64,000 nucleotides of DNA, taken from positions 70,174,265 to 70,238,264 of the forward strand of contig CM060890.1 of NCBI GenBank assembly GCA_030762935.1, given 5' to 3'. Of the stretch, positions 1 to 11,372 are shown in pieces. The translations under genes and the position numbers were made by a program. Positions within the stretch are counted from its first letter, which is position 1, and each line of letters starts with the position of its first letter. Source of the DNA: Hymenopus coronatus. Taxonomy: Eukaryota; Arthropoda; Insecta; Mantodea; Hymenopodidae. The notes under the pieces were generated by a model. That model was given only the letters and a program-made list of their open reading frames with translations, was not told the origin of the DNA and searched no databases.

Positions 1-712
1 AAGAAATTGCAATATGTTCTTTCAACTAGTTGAACAATTTAATAACTGGAACGGTACTATATTCAAACATATTTTGCCCTCAATGGCAAAGCTTGAACTA
101 ACTTGCAGATAACCTACTTGCCGGTAAAGAAAATATAAATTTCTCGAGATACACGGTGTCAAAGGTAGCTTGTAATCATGTAAGTGCTCTTTAAGTTTAG
201 AGTTTTGCACTTGACGTATGTTACCTTCTCTGTATACTAGAACTATTTATTCATATTAGCAATATGCGGTAGAAACCTTGAAAGACGCTTCGTTTGACTC
301 TCGTGACCAGTACTTTTTAAAAGTATTGTTAAAATATTTAAAATAATTTTATTCTTATTAGAAAGATTGTTAATTCAATGATTTTGCAGTGCAAATCAGA
401 TGTTATGTTTAACTACAAATCTAATAGTTATTAAGAAGCTCATTCTAGAGATGCTTGATTTGATTCTGTTTTATTATTAAACTATTAAACCATTTAGTAT
501 TAATAATATTTTATTTTATATTTTTTATTAAAAGTTGAATTTTTAACAATATTTGTAGGAATTAATTTAACATTCTTCCCATTCAGTCGTAATTAAGACA
601 GTATAATAATCCTATATTTTCACGTTTTCACGTGAGTCGCATGTTTAAATTCACCAGCTAGGAACAGATTAAAGAAGAAAATTAATATTTCGCACTGTCT
701 CTGTTTACACCT
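1..712. other. AT-rich stretch, no gene seen
   Basis: Unique-looking AT-rich sequence. I see no motif, repeat family member or convincing open frame. Confidence 0.5.
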
Positions 713-734
713 TTGTATAACACTGCTCAAGCTA

Positions 735-1165
735 TGACCCCTTCCACCGAGCAAGGTGATTCAGGTATTTCGTCCTACTGGTATTCAGAAGGCCGAGGAT
801 TATATTTCCGTAGCCCATTTGCCCGATTCATTGCTTTTTTCGGGGGTTTTCAAGCCACTGGACGAATGCTGGGGGTATTTATTCCTCCCTCCGAACTCCC
901 TATCCTTTCATTTCATCTCCTATTCATTCCAAATGTCTCGTTCAGGGTGAAGACTGTGTTGGTGGATGCGCTTTGGAAATATCACTCTCGGTGGCGGGAT
1001 GACGTTGGAGTCATCTGAGGGAATTGGTGCTCTCCGCGTCTCTCAAACTTCTTGGACTATGTTACGGGCTCTTTCTCTAGGGATATTAAGGCATCCTCTC
1101 CTCCTGAGGTCACCATAAGTCCATGGTGGGTGCAGTATAGGATCCCTTTGGAATGTATCAACTAA
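735..1165 (+). repeat. SINE family F, copy 1
   Basis: A roughly 430-bp copy of a family also present near 8.4, 46.5 and 47.7 kb. Shared blocks are the tRNA-like head (TCAGGT..TTCGTC..GGCATTCGG-like), a middle segment ending in TTCATTTCATCTCCT, and a 3' block with CACTCTCGGTGGCG-like and CCTCAGATGAC-type sequence. The head resembles a degenerate tRNA A box and B box. The open frames crossing it are shadows of the repeat. Confidence 0.6.
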
Positions 1166-1265
1166 CCAGCGGTCTCGTATTATAGATACAGACATTTCCT
1201 TTCAACTTATCACATCGGTTAGAACAAATATATGCCAGGTATATAAATCATATTATTGATTTGCA

Positions 1266-1997
1266 TTTTTATTACTTTCTCTACACGTACTAGGTATGTA
1301 CATAATATATAGAAAAGGTATTGCATTCTACACAAAAGTTCAACGCCGATATTTTTTTCACCGAAATTCACCTTTTAGGGTCCCCTGTATCCAACAGAGC
1401 ATTTTTAGAACAAGGTCCGTGTGTGGTTTCTCGTGTCTGCGAAAATAATAACTCAAAAACGAAAAGTGGGTAAGACACCCAAACTTGGAAATTAAGTCTA
1501 AGTTTCTCTCTGGGATACGACTAGAAAATTTCGAGAAAAATCCCCCGCCCCAAACTATCCTTTACACGAAAAAAAGTCAAACATTTTGATTTTATCAAAA
1601 ATGGCTCTAACGATTATGATTAAAGAACCGTACATTAAAAATGTACATGGAAAAATAAAACGTATATCTTAAATTTTCTGACAATAACCTGTTTATTCTA
1701 TATGCATTTTTCTAAATTTGGCATAACTGTTAAATCGTAAGAGATAGACAAAAAGTTACTACACAAAAAATGCAGATCTTGTTAAAATATACAATTCATG
1801 TCAAATACATTTTTTCGCGGAGTCGACCATTTCCGAGATATTTCAGTTTATTCGTTTCACTTTTAATATATCTAGACATTTCCCATACGGGAATGTATAA
1901 ACTCGTGCAAAGAAACGGATTTCAGCAACATGCAGACCAGCTTTTAGAAGACTTGACTATCGCATTAGCATTTATGTATATCCTTATTTTGCTTCGA
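1266..1997 (+). mobile_element. R880 copy 1, left part (interrupted by mariner)
   Basis: Starts with the palindromic P end (ACTTTCTCTACACGTACTA) and runs through the usual internal blocks: CTCAAAAACGAAAAG, CCCCAAACTATCCTTTACA, the GATTAAAG segment, and the ACACAAAAAATGCAGATC segment. It stops at CTTATTTTGCTTC, exactly where a mariner begins. The sequence resumes after 3263 with the missing N-end part. The two parts together are about 855 bp, the family's usual length. Confidence 0.85.
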
Positions 1998-3263
1998 CCA
2001 GAGGCGCTCAACAAGTCCTTAGAAAACGATCAAAACAAGAACAAGTTATTTTTGCTAATTTTTGCAACATAATCTCTTTTTAGCTCGATATACTTTTCCC
2101 AGCGTTTCTCCAACTGTTTTACACCTTCGAAAAAGTAGGCTTTCAGAAGGTTCTCAAAATAGGCAATTGTTTGGGAGATGACATCTTCGTCAAACATGAA
2201 TCGTTTTCCGCCAAACCATTTTTTTATGTTTAGAGATAAAAACAAAAGTCGCTGGGGAACAAATCTGGTGAATATGGTGGATATTGTAGTAATTGGAACC
2301 TTAATTATAAAATGTTTGCCAACAAAATTGCGCAGGTGTGCACCATTGCATTGTCTTGATAGAAGAGAATCATTCTCTTTGCAAGATGAGGACGCTTTTT
2401 CTTGATTTCTCTGTTCAACCTGTGAAATAACGATGCATAATATGCTGCATTTATTGCTCTTCCTTTCTGCAAGCTATTAAAGTAGATGATCCCAAATAGC
2501 CGAGGCCAAAACCTTTTCTGCAGATTTCAGTACCTTTGCCTTCTTCGGAGCCGGCACGCTTTTAAAAACCCACTGTTTCGACTGTACTTTTGTCTCTGGT
2601 GTGTAGAGGCGCATCCATGTTTCATCCATAGTTATTACCAACGGAGAATCTCGTCAAGATTGCGACGGAAATGTGCCAATCCAGCTTCCGAATCGATCAA
2701 TAGGGAATAAAAGCGGTTACCACCTTACCGAGACCTTTGTGAGACATAATTTTTGGTGAAAAATTGAGAAGACTGTGCCTTGTGATATGCCTGTGGCCTC
2801 TACTGTTTCGCGAACTTTGATTCGTAAAAATCAGTTAAAACCATATCCTAGATTTTGTTAGCTATTTCGGAGGAAGTCATTTCTTCCGGACGTCTGGAAC
2901 GATGTTCATCATTTGTGGATGTACGGACACGCTTAAATTCTTTTATACAACTGTAGATTGTTGCAAACGCAGGTGCAAATGTGCACTGAACTTCATTCAT
3001 CTCGGCTTTTATCTCTTTCGGTGTTAAGTATTTTAAATATAAGTGTTTAATCGCCTCATAAATTCGTTTTATTTTTTTTTTTTTTCCACATTTCCATATA
3101 AGCACAAGATTGTTGATTCAATCGCCTAGGCAGCAAATCCTCATGATGGATATAGTTGAAACTGTAACTGCCATCTAGTAGGAGACGACGTTACTAAATA
3201 CAAACTTTTTCTGATGCTACGAGTGTAATTTCTTGGATTTTCTAAGTAGTTATTTAACGCAGG
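1998..3263 (-). mobile_element. mariner element, degenerate
   Basis: A 1266-bp insertion inside R880 copy 1. The ends are imperfect terminal inverted repeats. The left end runs CCAGAGGCGCTCAACAAGTC and on through CTTAGAAAA. The right end, read inward on the minus strand, runs CCTGCGTTAAATAACTACTT and on through AGAAAA. Length and TIR size (about 26-29 bp) fit the mariner/Tc1 superfamily. The adjoining R880 sequence continues on both sides, so both boundaries are well fixed. The usual TA duplication is visible on the right but eroded on the left. Confidence 0.8.
2030..3105 (-). pseudogene. mariner transposase remnant
   Basis: Transposase of a mariner element, broken by frameshifts and stops. 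The N-terminal segment, at about 3065-2850 on the minus strand, carries the helix-turn-helix region with the family signature LTPKEIKAEMNEV, APAFATIY and EFKRVRTSTNDEHRSRRP. The C-terminal segment, at about 2245-2055, carries KKWFGGKRF and the terminal block KRWEKYIELKRDYV, typical of mariner C-termini. The middle, where the catalytic DD34D triad would lie, is too broken to read as one frame. A run of A on the coding strand near 3070 disrupts the start. No active product is expected. Confidence 0.8.
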
Positions 3264-3388
3264 TAATAAAGATAATTTCTGCTAATGTTAATCTCGATTA
3301 GTATGAAGTATATATAAGAAGCGTTTTAACAATAATTTCTTACAGAGATGTAGAGAAGGTCATATGAATCGAGCACATCAAAGCTTTT
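3264..3388 (+). mobile_element. R880 copy 1, right part (N end)
   Basis: Resumes after the mariner with TAATAAAGATAATTTCTGCT and continues through CTCGATTAGTATGAAGTA to the N end (GTAGAGAAGGTCATATGAAT followed by CGAGCACATCA). It completes the copy that begins at 1266. Confidence 0.85.
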
Positions 3389-4700
3389 TGCCTTCTGTTG
3401 ATTACATCAAGCTGTGTATCATAATTTTCCACCATAAAGTATATTTTAAAAATCTCTCATCCTAATCGAGTTATCATACCACATTTAAAGACAAGTTCAC
3501 AAACATTGACATTGGAGGTATTTTAGACTGAGAGAAATGTTATGCTAAGCTGACGCGATCAATATATTTGCAATGACATTTGGAATTTTGTTTAGTGACT
3601 AAAATTGCCTTCCTCTTCAGCTTAATGATAATTACCATATTAAGAAATATAGTTGGGTTGTATATGTATCATGTCACTTAAGCCTAACTCTAAAATGCTA
3701 AATAGAGTTATACTTTCAACGAAAAACTGCAGAATGAAAATCCTTTCATCAGAAAACGATGATGACTGCACAGTTTGTAACAAATGCTGAACTTCCTTTT
3801 AAACCGTACATGTTGCTATTTGTAATATTGTTCAACAGTTGAAAGCCACAGCAATTCTTTAAACACGATTGTGACTTATTTTGTTGAAACCAGTTTTTAC
3901 GGGAAAACTCAGCAGTGGGTTATCAATTAGCTACCTAAGCTTATTTCTGAAGGAAAACAGAAAACCTGTTTGTAATGTTTTACAACATAATTGTGATGAT
4001 TTTATTGGGGAAGATATCTGTGAGAAAATCTTTCACAGAATTCTAAGTCTTTTAGAGTCATATTTTAGTCAGACATTTTCTATTCTAGAAAGGGATACAC
4101 GTTCAAGTTATTTATGTCAGTAACGTGCAGGTGAGACTTCGGATATTTTTTGTAAGTATATTCCAGATACAGTTGAACCCTACTAAAAGTTTGGCACAAT
4201 GTTTGGCACGATAATTTTGGTGGAGCTCCAGGAGGGGCATGAACTATGTTTTATCAAAAATTGAAAAGTACCTAGAAAAATACTTAATTTATGCAAAACT
4301 GTGCAGCTCACATTGCACACAGCCGCAAAAAAACTGTTACATAATGCCTGTTATGCCTGAAGTGATTGTTGACAAAATACGCAGGAATTGACAATTAAAG
4401 AATTTTAGAAGTGGCCTAATAAAGAGGAGTTACTAATAACAGTTACAATAGAAGAACGGCTTCATTACCAGCAATTAAATGATTAATCCTGTCAGTGGCG
4501 CCATATGCGCAACATTTGTTGTAGAATTAACAGTTTAGATATTCTGCGTTAATGGTTCCAATGTAAGCTACTTAAACGTTTCTCAAAGGTAAACTACCTT
4601 CCTTTACTCTCTTATGTTTACTCCTAGTAAGCAAACAAAGCATAAAACGATTGCTTCACATAGCGATGGGCTTTTATAAGATTTGACTATCGCGAATATT
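3389..4700. other. AT-rich stretch, no gene seen
   Basis: No recognised repeat or coding sequence. The one open frame of about 80 codons near 3.9-4.1 kb has no recognisable similarity and is probably a chance frame. Confidence 0.4.
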
Positions 4701-5575
4701 AAAAATCTGATGTGTTCCATTCACATGGCTTTCTCTACATCTCTGCAACAAATTAGTTTTAAAAAACTCGTGCTTCTACTAACTTCATGCTAATCGACAA
4801 AACATTAGCAGCAATAGTAATTACTTGCTTCCTTGTAAGTAGAAGGGAAATAATGGAGTAGCATAGGTTAAAGTGACAGTCAAAAGCTGGTTACTATGTG
4901 ATTGAAGTTCCTTTGTTTATGGACAAGAGTTGACAAATTCCTGTATGAGAAAAATCAAGTTTTTCTAACTTGAAAACAAAAACAAGGCATATTTAAAAAC
5001 GATCAAATCCACGAAAAAAATGTATAGAACATAAAATGTGTGTTTTAATGTGCTGCACATGTTTTGTGCGGTAAGTTTTTGTCTATCTCTTACGGTTTAG
5101 CAGAGATGCAAAATTCCGTAAAATTCACTCAGAATAAAGTAGTCTTCAGAGGCTATTCCCAGAATGTCCAAAATATAAATTTTATTTGGCAAGTAAATAT
5201 CTTTAATATACGATATTTTAATCAAAATCGTTATAGCCATTTTTTAGAAAATCAGCATTTTCGAAAAAAGTTTCTTGTAAAGAGTAGTTTGGTGTAGCGG
5301 GATTTTTCTCAAAATCTTCGTGTCGCATCCCTGGAAGATACTAAACTTAAATACCAAGTTTGGTACTCTACCGAATTTTCGTTTTTGAGTTATCGTGTTC
5401 ACAGACACTCGGACACACTGACACACACACACATGGACCTTTTCTGAAAATACTTTTTGGATACAGGAGAGCCTAAAACACATATTTCCGGTGAAATCTC
5501 GGTATCGAATTTTTTGGTGGAGTGCAATACTTTCTCTATACACTATGTACATAGTACGTGTAGAGAAAGTAAAAA
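4701..5575 (-). mobile_element. R880 copy 2, full length
   Basis: Both ends are present. The N end (AAAAATCTGATGTGTTCCAT) is on the left. The P end (palindrome around ACTATGTACATAGTACGTG, then AGAGAAAGTAAAAAT) is on the right. Length is 875 bp. It is one of the best reference copies for the consensus. It contains a short CA-rich tract at the internal microsatellite position (about 5415-5435). No open frame of coding quality. Confidence 0.9.
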
Positions 5576-5944
5576 TGGATATTTCAAACAGAGAGGGAAG
5601 GAGCCCGAATGTATAAGCTAACACAAGAGGCATTATAATATCATTAACTTTTCATTAGACAAAGGTTTTATACGCAACGCAAGTAGGGGAAAGAAAGGCC
5701 TCTATAATAGCAGACCTCAAATAAGAACATATATTACTCCATATATATCCATCAATAACAGATCAGGATGACCAACTTTGTGTATTCATTTCATTATATT
5801 ATAATTATATATAATTCTTTAAAGTTAACTCTTTCTATTATATCTTAGGTTACCTTGCACAATATCCTGATTAGGAAACTAAATACATATCCTCTGAAAG
5901 GAGAGTACGTTATCATCCTGAAAGAGCGGGCATTAAGGAACCCC

Positions 5945-6264
5945 GCATAATATTTTGTTTTACAAAAACATCGGCGTGTCTGTATGTGTGTGTGTGGTCT
6001 CAAAAACGAAAAATCAGTTAAATACCAAATTTGTTATTTAAGTACAATTTCTATCAAAGCTTTCCAGAAAAATCTCCAACACCAGAATTCAAAATTTTGG
6101 ATTTTATAAAAAAATGGCTCAAAAGTGTTTGATTAAACACCTATTAAATATATTTAGATGGCAAATAAATTTTTTATTTTAATTTTATAGGAATGCCCCT
6201 GCAGCTCGCTTCATTCTCTATGACCTTTGCATAAGTTGGAAACCATAAAAGAGAGAGACAGAGT

Positions 6265-6313
<49 letters not shown>

Positions 6314-6651
6314 ACTAAAGCTTAACTGCATACAAATATAGATCTCGTTAAACTTAATGTAATGGAGACCTTCTCTAGAGCTTATCATTTTCGAGGTATA
6401 CCTGAATTTTAATTAGAATTTTATTGGGATGAGATGGTTTAGTTTGGTTTCTTATTGTTTAGTTATTGCAATTCTATTTGTTATACCTTTAACTATTACA
6501 AATTCACGAGGACACAATACTATCCAATTAACCAATACTTATTTACTTTGCTCAAATGTAAAATGGTTATTCATTTTTTTTCATCCTGATAATCCAAAAA
6601 GAACATTTCAGTTACATCATATAGCAACCGGCTTTTAAACGACTTAGTATT
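5945..6651 (+). mobile_element. R880 copy 3, degenerate left part
   Basis: The P end is missing or eroded. From about 5970 the GTGTGTGTG / CTCAAAAACGAAAAATCAGTTA / ACCAAATTTGTTATTT blocks are recognisable. The copy is diluted by a (GA)n tract at 6250-6310 and resumes with TAGATCTCGTTAAACTTAAT. It reaches CATATAGCAACCGGCTTTTA before a SINE insertion at 6662. More diverged than most copies, so probably older. Confidence 0.6.
6250..6310. repeat. (GA)n microsatellite
   Basis: Near-pure GA dinucleotide run inside a degenerate R880 copy. Confidence 0.9.
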
Positions 6652-6661
6652 ACTTCAGTCT

Positions 6662-7056
6662 TTTTTTTTTTTTTTTTGGTAGTGTTTAACGCCCACTTTA
6701 ACTACTTATGGCACGCATTTATGAAGGTGTACTCTGTGCTGTAAATTTAAATTGCTATATTTGAATATTTTTGTATCTTTATTTTCGGATTCACTCTTAA
6801 TTTTTATTGTTGTTTAATATTGCTTTTGACGGTGTATTTCCTTTGTCTTTTTATTTTCGTGTTTACTCTTTTAATTCTTTCTTGTGGTTGTTGTTTTAAT
6901 ATTGCTTGTAATGTGTATTACAAAAGCACGTACGGTCTGTAGACCCGTGCGACTTTTCAAATTCTATGTATGATATTGCTATGTTAATAAATACACTTAT
7001 TCATTCATTCATTCATTCATTCATTCATTCATTCTTATGGCACCGCAGGCGTTACT
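6662..7056 (-). mobile_element. 5'-truncated SINE A, itself interrupted by a LINE tail
   Basis: A poly-T run (6662-6677, the minus-strand poly-A tail) is followed by TAGTGTTTAACGCCCACTTT, the 3' end of the SINE A family seen in full at 39.5 kb. The 10-bp direct repeat ACTTCAGTCT flanks it (6652-6661 and 7057-7066) and is the target-site duplication. The SINE body is only about 65 bp, because a LINE 3' end is inserted in it with its own duplication. Confidence 0.75.
6715..7034 (+). mobile_element. LINE 3' end with (ATTC)n tail
   Basis: A severely 5'-truncated copy of the 3' untranslated region of the LINE whose longer copy lies at 60-63.3 kb. Shared blocks include ATTTATGAAGGTGTACTCTG, the GTATTACAAAAGCACGT block with GGTCTGT and ACCCGTGCGA, and AATACACTTATTCATTC. 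It ends in an (ATTC)n run. TTATGGCAC at 6706-6714 and again at 7035-7043 is the target-site duplication, created inside a SINE A copy. Confidence 0.85.
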
Positions 7057-7212
7057 ACTTCAGTCTGGTGTATTCCCTTCTACTTAGAAGAAACCAAGTA
7101 ATACAACATGTTATAATGTTTATCTCAATTAGCATGAAATAGCGAGAAGGATAACATTTATAAGAATAATTTGTATCAGAAAGGTAAAGAAAATTATAAG
7201 ATTGGAACACAT
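7057..7212 (+). mobile_element. R880 copy 3, right part (N end)
   Basis: Continues copy 3 after the nested SINE and LINE tail: TATTCCCTTCTACTTAGAAG, ATCTCAATTAGCATGAAATA, then a degenerate N end (GGAACACATTCGATTTTT). Confidence 0.7.
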
Positions 7213-7388
7213 TCGATTTTTCCATCTTACTTTGTCACTTCCATTAGTGAATTCAAAACTCTCATTTCAGTTGCATTCAGAATGAGGATAATAATGATTA
7301 TAATAAGAATGCTAGTTGAATTATTATTAATTCATTTAGGCATAAGAACGAACAGTGAATGATGATTTAATAGAAGGTGTAAACTAAG

Positions 7389-7665
7389 TTTTTTTTTTTT
7401 TTTTTTTAACAAGAATACAGTTCCGGAGGCTTGTCGGGACTCAGACGCTGTATTCCCTTTTTTCCCCCTTGTTCCTAATATTTCAATTGTTTTAATGTTG
7501 GATTACGTTTTCCTTTTTGCTTTTAATGATACATACATATTCACTCATTTACAAACATATAAACACCCATGTCTAAGGTGGGACTCGAACCCATGATCCC
7601 CTGCGCCACGAAGCACCAAAGCGAGGCACTTTAGCGAGCGCGGATGTGGGACTGGCTAAGGTCGG
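7389..7665 (-). mobile_element. SINE H, copy 1
   Basis: Reading the minus strand: a tRNA-derived head with a good B box (GGGTTCGAGTCCCACC at about 7575-7590) preceded by CTTCGTGGCGCAGGGGATCA, then a body, a GAGTCC..CCTCCGGAACTG segment, and a poly-A tail (plus-strand T run at 7389-7407). The same family recurs at about 59.76-59.99 kb. The head is close to tRNA-like sequence but too altered to be a tRNA gene. Confidence 0.7.
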
Positions 7666-8340
7666 TGTAAAACGGAGTGTAGTTGGCTGTCTTGGTATAT
7701 GTATAGGTATATATTAATCACCTCGCTCCATCTAGTTCATGTCCTGCATATTTTACCCATCTTCTTACTATACTATTCCTAATATAAGTACTAATAGCTT
7801 AGATAATTTATCTTTTCGGGCACTAAGTGTGTAATTACAATCACTGCAGAATGTTTTGGGTAAGATTTGTCAAACAAAATATGGTAGGGGGAGGAAAGTG
7901 TTCACCAATTGCGTTAATGACATTCGTGGCATTAGTAACATGTCGTTTGTCAAGCTGTTACACGCCATGTGTCTACTATTACTCAATTCGCATAATTATC
8001 AGCAAAATTGTACTTGTTCACGCAAACTGTAGGCACTTTCTCTTTACTATACATGAGCAAAATATGGCAGCATAACGTAATTTATCTAATATGGTGCAGA
8101 GCTCTTTTTCACGGCTTCAACACGCAAGCAGGAAAATGACCACTAAGTACCTTGGTTGTGACAGGTAAAGTCTGCGTCATGATGGTAGAATACATTAAAG
8201 TAAAATGGAATGCATTAGTATATCTCAGCAGTCTTTGTTGACTAGTTTTAGTTGTGTGTGTATGAGCACCATATATTACACATACGCTACATATACTTAC
8301 ACATAACTTAAATCTGTATGCAGTTTTGCTTTCAAATTTA
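7666..8340. other. Unassigned stretch
   Basis: No recognised repeat. The 82-codon frame at 7827-8075 has no identifiable motif. Confidence 0.4.
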
Positions 8341-8364
8341 ATGCTACTTATGGGTTATTGGAGC

Positions 8365-8870
8365 TGCGTTAGACCTCAATAATCGAGCCATATGGCTCAA
8401 GCGTTTCGTCCGGACCCGGCATTCGGGAGGTCGTAGAATCGGTTCCTCGCGGCCGATCTCTCTGACCCATGGGTTTTTCGGGGTTTTTCTTGAATCACTA
8501 GGCGAATGCTGGGGAGGTTTCTTCATTCCCCAAACTTCCTGTCCCTTCATTTCATCTTCTTTTCATCCCAACCGCTCTCTTTCAGGGTTGTAACTGTCGA
8601 CCACGACTGCGGCAGAGGAGGCATTTCGTGAGGTATCTGCGCTCTGGAAGTACAGCTTAATGGCGCTAGTGGTTGGTTGTCTTCGCACTCGGGTGGACTA
8701 TTAGAGACTGAGTGGTCGGTATGAAGAACCAATTTTTAACTGTTAGAGACCCTCCATGGTGACTCACTCTGTCCGGTTGTCGGCTACCCTCTGAAATTAC
8801 ACTCGCCTCATCCTTTCCCCTGGGATCCAACACACAAAAAGCCAATCAATGACAGCTGTGGAATGCCCTC
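8365..8870 (+). mobile_element. SINE family F, copy 2 (most complete)
   Basis: The longest copy, about 500 bp. Its head (GAGCCATATGGCTCAAGCG, CGGCATTCGGGAGGTCGTAG, then AATCGGTTCCTCGC) is tRNA-like: A-box-like GGCTCAAGCG and B-box-like AATCGGTTCC. The body has GACCCATGGGTTTTTCGG, TTCATTTCATCTTC, CTTAATGGCGCTAGTGG and AGAGACCCTCCATGGTGAC. The 3' part from about 8620 is shared with 47.69-47.96 kb. Confidence 0.7.
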
Positions 8871-9149
8871 CAATATGCTACTGCTACTGCTGCTCCTTAT
8901 TATATGAACTTATTTATAATTGATATTTGCTATAATTTTATACTTAAATAAAATATTATATTATCCTCATAAACATAAACATTTTATATTTTATAAATGT
9001 ATTTAAATATAATTATTATATTCTACATAATACGCTTTAATATATAATAGCCCATATATAACCTTAAAATGGCATACATACTTGTATTAACAGACTTCTT
9101 GAAGTAGAAAATCGAACATAAAATGTGTGTTATCAGCAACAAATCCGTC

Positions 9150-9375
9150 AGTCAGTTCGCTGGTTAGGCGCTAGTCCTCTGATCTTGAGGTGGGGATTCA
9201 CACTTAGCTCAAACGATGGTGTTTATAGTGTTCACCAGTGTTTAAAAGTTACAGCCCCATATAAATAGATTTACTGACATCGTTTGCAGGGTGAAATTCC
9301 GGCAGAGCGGCGGCGCTAATGTATCATGGAAATTAACAGCAGTGTTAATAGACAAATAAAAAAACAACAAAAAAA
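9150..9375 (+). repeat. Possible tRNA-derived SINE
   Basis: GTTCGCTGGTTAGGCGCTAG followed by CTTGAGGTGGGGATTCACAC has the spacing of a degenerate A box and B box. An A-rich AAAACAAC tail lies at about 9355-9380. There is only one copy here, so the family assignment is weak. Confidence 0.35.
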
Positions 9376-9560
9376 CAAAAAACAAAATCCACCTCAAACT
9401 CATTGAACTAAATCAACACCTAAATAAGGAATAACAGATAGCTATATATCATTTTAGCATTCTTAATAAAATTACAATGAAAACCATTTTCAAAAGCATA
9501 TTTCTATAAAATGTGCAATAAATAACATTTATTGTAATTTATTATTCAATATATTGATAA

Positions 9561-10252
9561 CTAAAGCTCGGTTTTTGGTTCCGAGCTACGAACAAACAGC
9601 ATATAATATGATTTGTAAACAAACACCTTGTACTTTTACAAATAAAAGTAGAAAACTTGATACAAAAAAGTCAGCATAATAATGATCAGAACTCTCAAAG
9701 GACAGCCCGTTTTCAAACGTGTTGCATTGTTTATTGTTTGGTCTCGTTCACTTCCTGCTAGTAGTTAAACAGCAAATAATGAAAGAGAGCGCAGACTAAA
9801 AATGTCGAAAATACGAAAGGTTAGCTGAACAAACTTGTGGATGATTCAAACACATTTTGAGTGATAGGAAAAAAGTCTTTACTATAGATACAGTAAAGGT
9901 GTATGTTGCAATTTACCGCAATGAATTCTGAGTGAGTTTGGTTCATTATGTTCATTGCCTTTTCAAAGCTCTGCGCATTATTATCCTAATTTTTTTGTAT
10001 CAAGATTATACCTTTATTTGTAAAAGCACAAGAATTTTTTATTTACTAATCATATTATGAAGTTTTAATGTTATAGTTTATGAATTATAACGGTGCATAT
10101 GATGTCAGTATCTATAGTGAGCCCTTTTGGAACAGATTATAGAATGTGCGCATGTTTACGCTAAAAAAAACTCCCCAGAACTCTGTCTTTATACCGCTGA
10201 CTATTCTGTGTGTTCGTAGCTGTGTGCGCTTCGGAACCCACAACCAATCTAC
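9561..10252. repeat. Large imperfect inverted repeat
   Basis: The left arm (9561-9702) and right arm (about 9957-10060 plus 10206-10252) are reverse complements with substitutions. Matching blocks are GGTTCCGAGCTACGAACAAA, ATATGATTTGTAAACAAA, CTTTTACAAATAAAAGTA, CTTGATACAAAAAA and ATAATAATG. The right arm is split by about 145 bp of extra sequence. About 255 bp separates the arms. This could be a long-TIR (MITE or foldback-like) element or two head-to-head copies of one repeat. No transposase is seen. Confidence 0.7.
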
Positions 10253-10277
10253 AGCTAACACCTTTCTCTGTAGTAGG

Positions 10278-10527
10278 GTCACCCTTCGTTGTGTAATGTT
10301 ACCATGCTAACTTCATATACCCAAGGGCGGAAGACGGATTTTTTCGGGCATGAAAATCCTTAGATGGCCTACTTCGGAAGGGTCCCGTGTGGTAGATTTA
10401 GGCACGTAAAAGAACTTCAAGCCTGAAGGTCTCTGAGCAAAATTAAGCGGTTTTTCACACCCAGCATAGAATGGGACGCTGAGAACCACAGCAGTTAGAC
10501 AGCGCCATAAATAAAACGCCATTTCAT
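10278..10527 (+). mobile_element. SINE B, copy 1
   Basis: tRNA-derived SINE: head GTTGTGTAATGTTACCATGC (A-box region), degenerate B box, then the body shared with three other copies (CTTCGGAAGG, GTAAAAGAACTTCAAGCCTG, CTCTGAGCAAAATTAAGCGG, AGCATAGAATGGGACGCTGA) and an ATAAATAAAACGCC tail. It abuts the P end of R880 copy 4. Confidence 0.8.
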
Positions 10528-11372
10528 TTTTACTTTCTCTACGCAAACCATGTACATAGTGTATAGAGAAGATACTGTAGTGCACCCAAAATTCGATACC
10601 GATTTTCACCAGAAATACATGCAGTTTTAGAAAATTGTCTATGTATGTTGTGTGTGTGTGGGGGGGGGGGCAGCACAGCTCAAAAACGAAGTCCGTTAAG
10701 TGCCAAACTTGGAATTTAAGATCAGTATGTTCCAAGGGTTCAAGAAAATCTCCCCACCCCCAACTACCCTTTACATGGAAACCTTTTAAAAAAGTTTATT
10801 TTCTCAAGAATGGCTGTATCAATTTTGATTAAAATATCGTATATTAAAGATGTTTTTCAGGACAAATAAAATGTATATCTTGAATTTTCTGATAATAGCC
10901 TCTGAAGACCTTTATATTCTGAGTGAATTGTGCTCAATTTTGTATAACTGGTAAACCGAAAGAAACACAAATACTACACAAAAAATGCGGATCACTTTAA
11001 AATACATAATTTATGTAATACCTATACTTTTTTTTTCCTGAATTGACCATTTCTAAGGTATTCCTTGTTATTTGTTTCAGATTTAAAATATTTAAACTTT
11101 TTTCCCACGTAAAGTTGTAAACTCCTGGCCCTGCATAGAAATTAGATTTCATTCACATGGCAACCAGGTTTTGAAAGATTTGATTATCGTCTTAGCATAT
11201 TGTATTCTCTTATTTGCCTTCTACTTAGAAGAAAGCGAGTAATTAAGACCATTTCTGCTAATGTTTTTCTCGAGTATCATAAAGTAGATAGAAGAATATG
11301 CTTTTTAACAATAATTTGTTACAGCGATGTAGAGAAAGTCCTGTGAATGGAACACATCACATTTTTTTTCCT
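10528..11372 (+). mobile_element. R880 copy 4
   Basis: Full length, P end left (TTTCTCTACGCAAACCATG, palindrome partly eroded), N end right (GTAGAGAAAGTCCTGTGAAT, then GGAACACATCACA). The microsatellite position has (GT)n followed by ten G residues (10660-10672). Its distal third (AAAGTTGTAAACTCCTGGCC, GCAACCAGGTTTTGAAAGAT) matches copy 17 at 36.3 kb better than the other copies, marking a subfamily. Confidence 0.9.

Noticed and set aside
2178..2710. Plus-strand open frames at 2.2-2.7 kb
   Set aside because: They are antisense to the mariner transposase remnant.
6961..7034. CRISPR-like direct repeats at the ATTC run
   Set aside because: It is the simple-repeat tail of a LINE, with no spacers. 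This is eukaryotic DNA.
8344..8732. Proline-rich minus-strand frames
   Set aside because: They are antisense readings of SINE family F.
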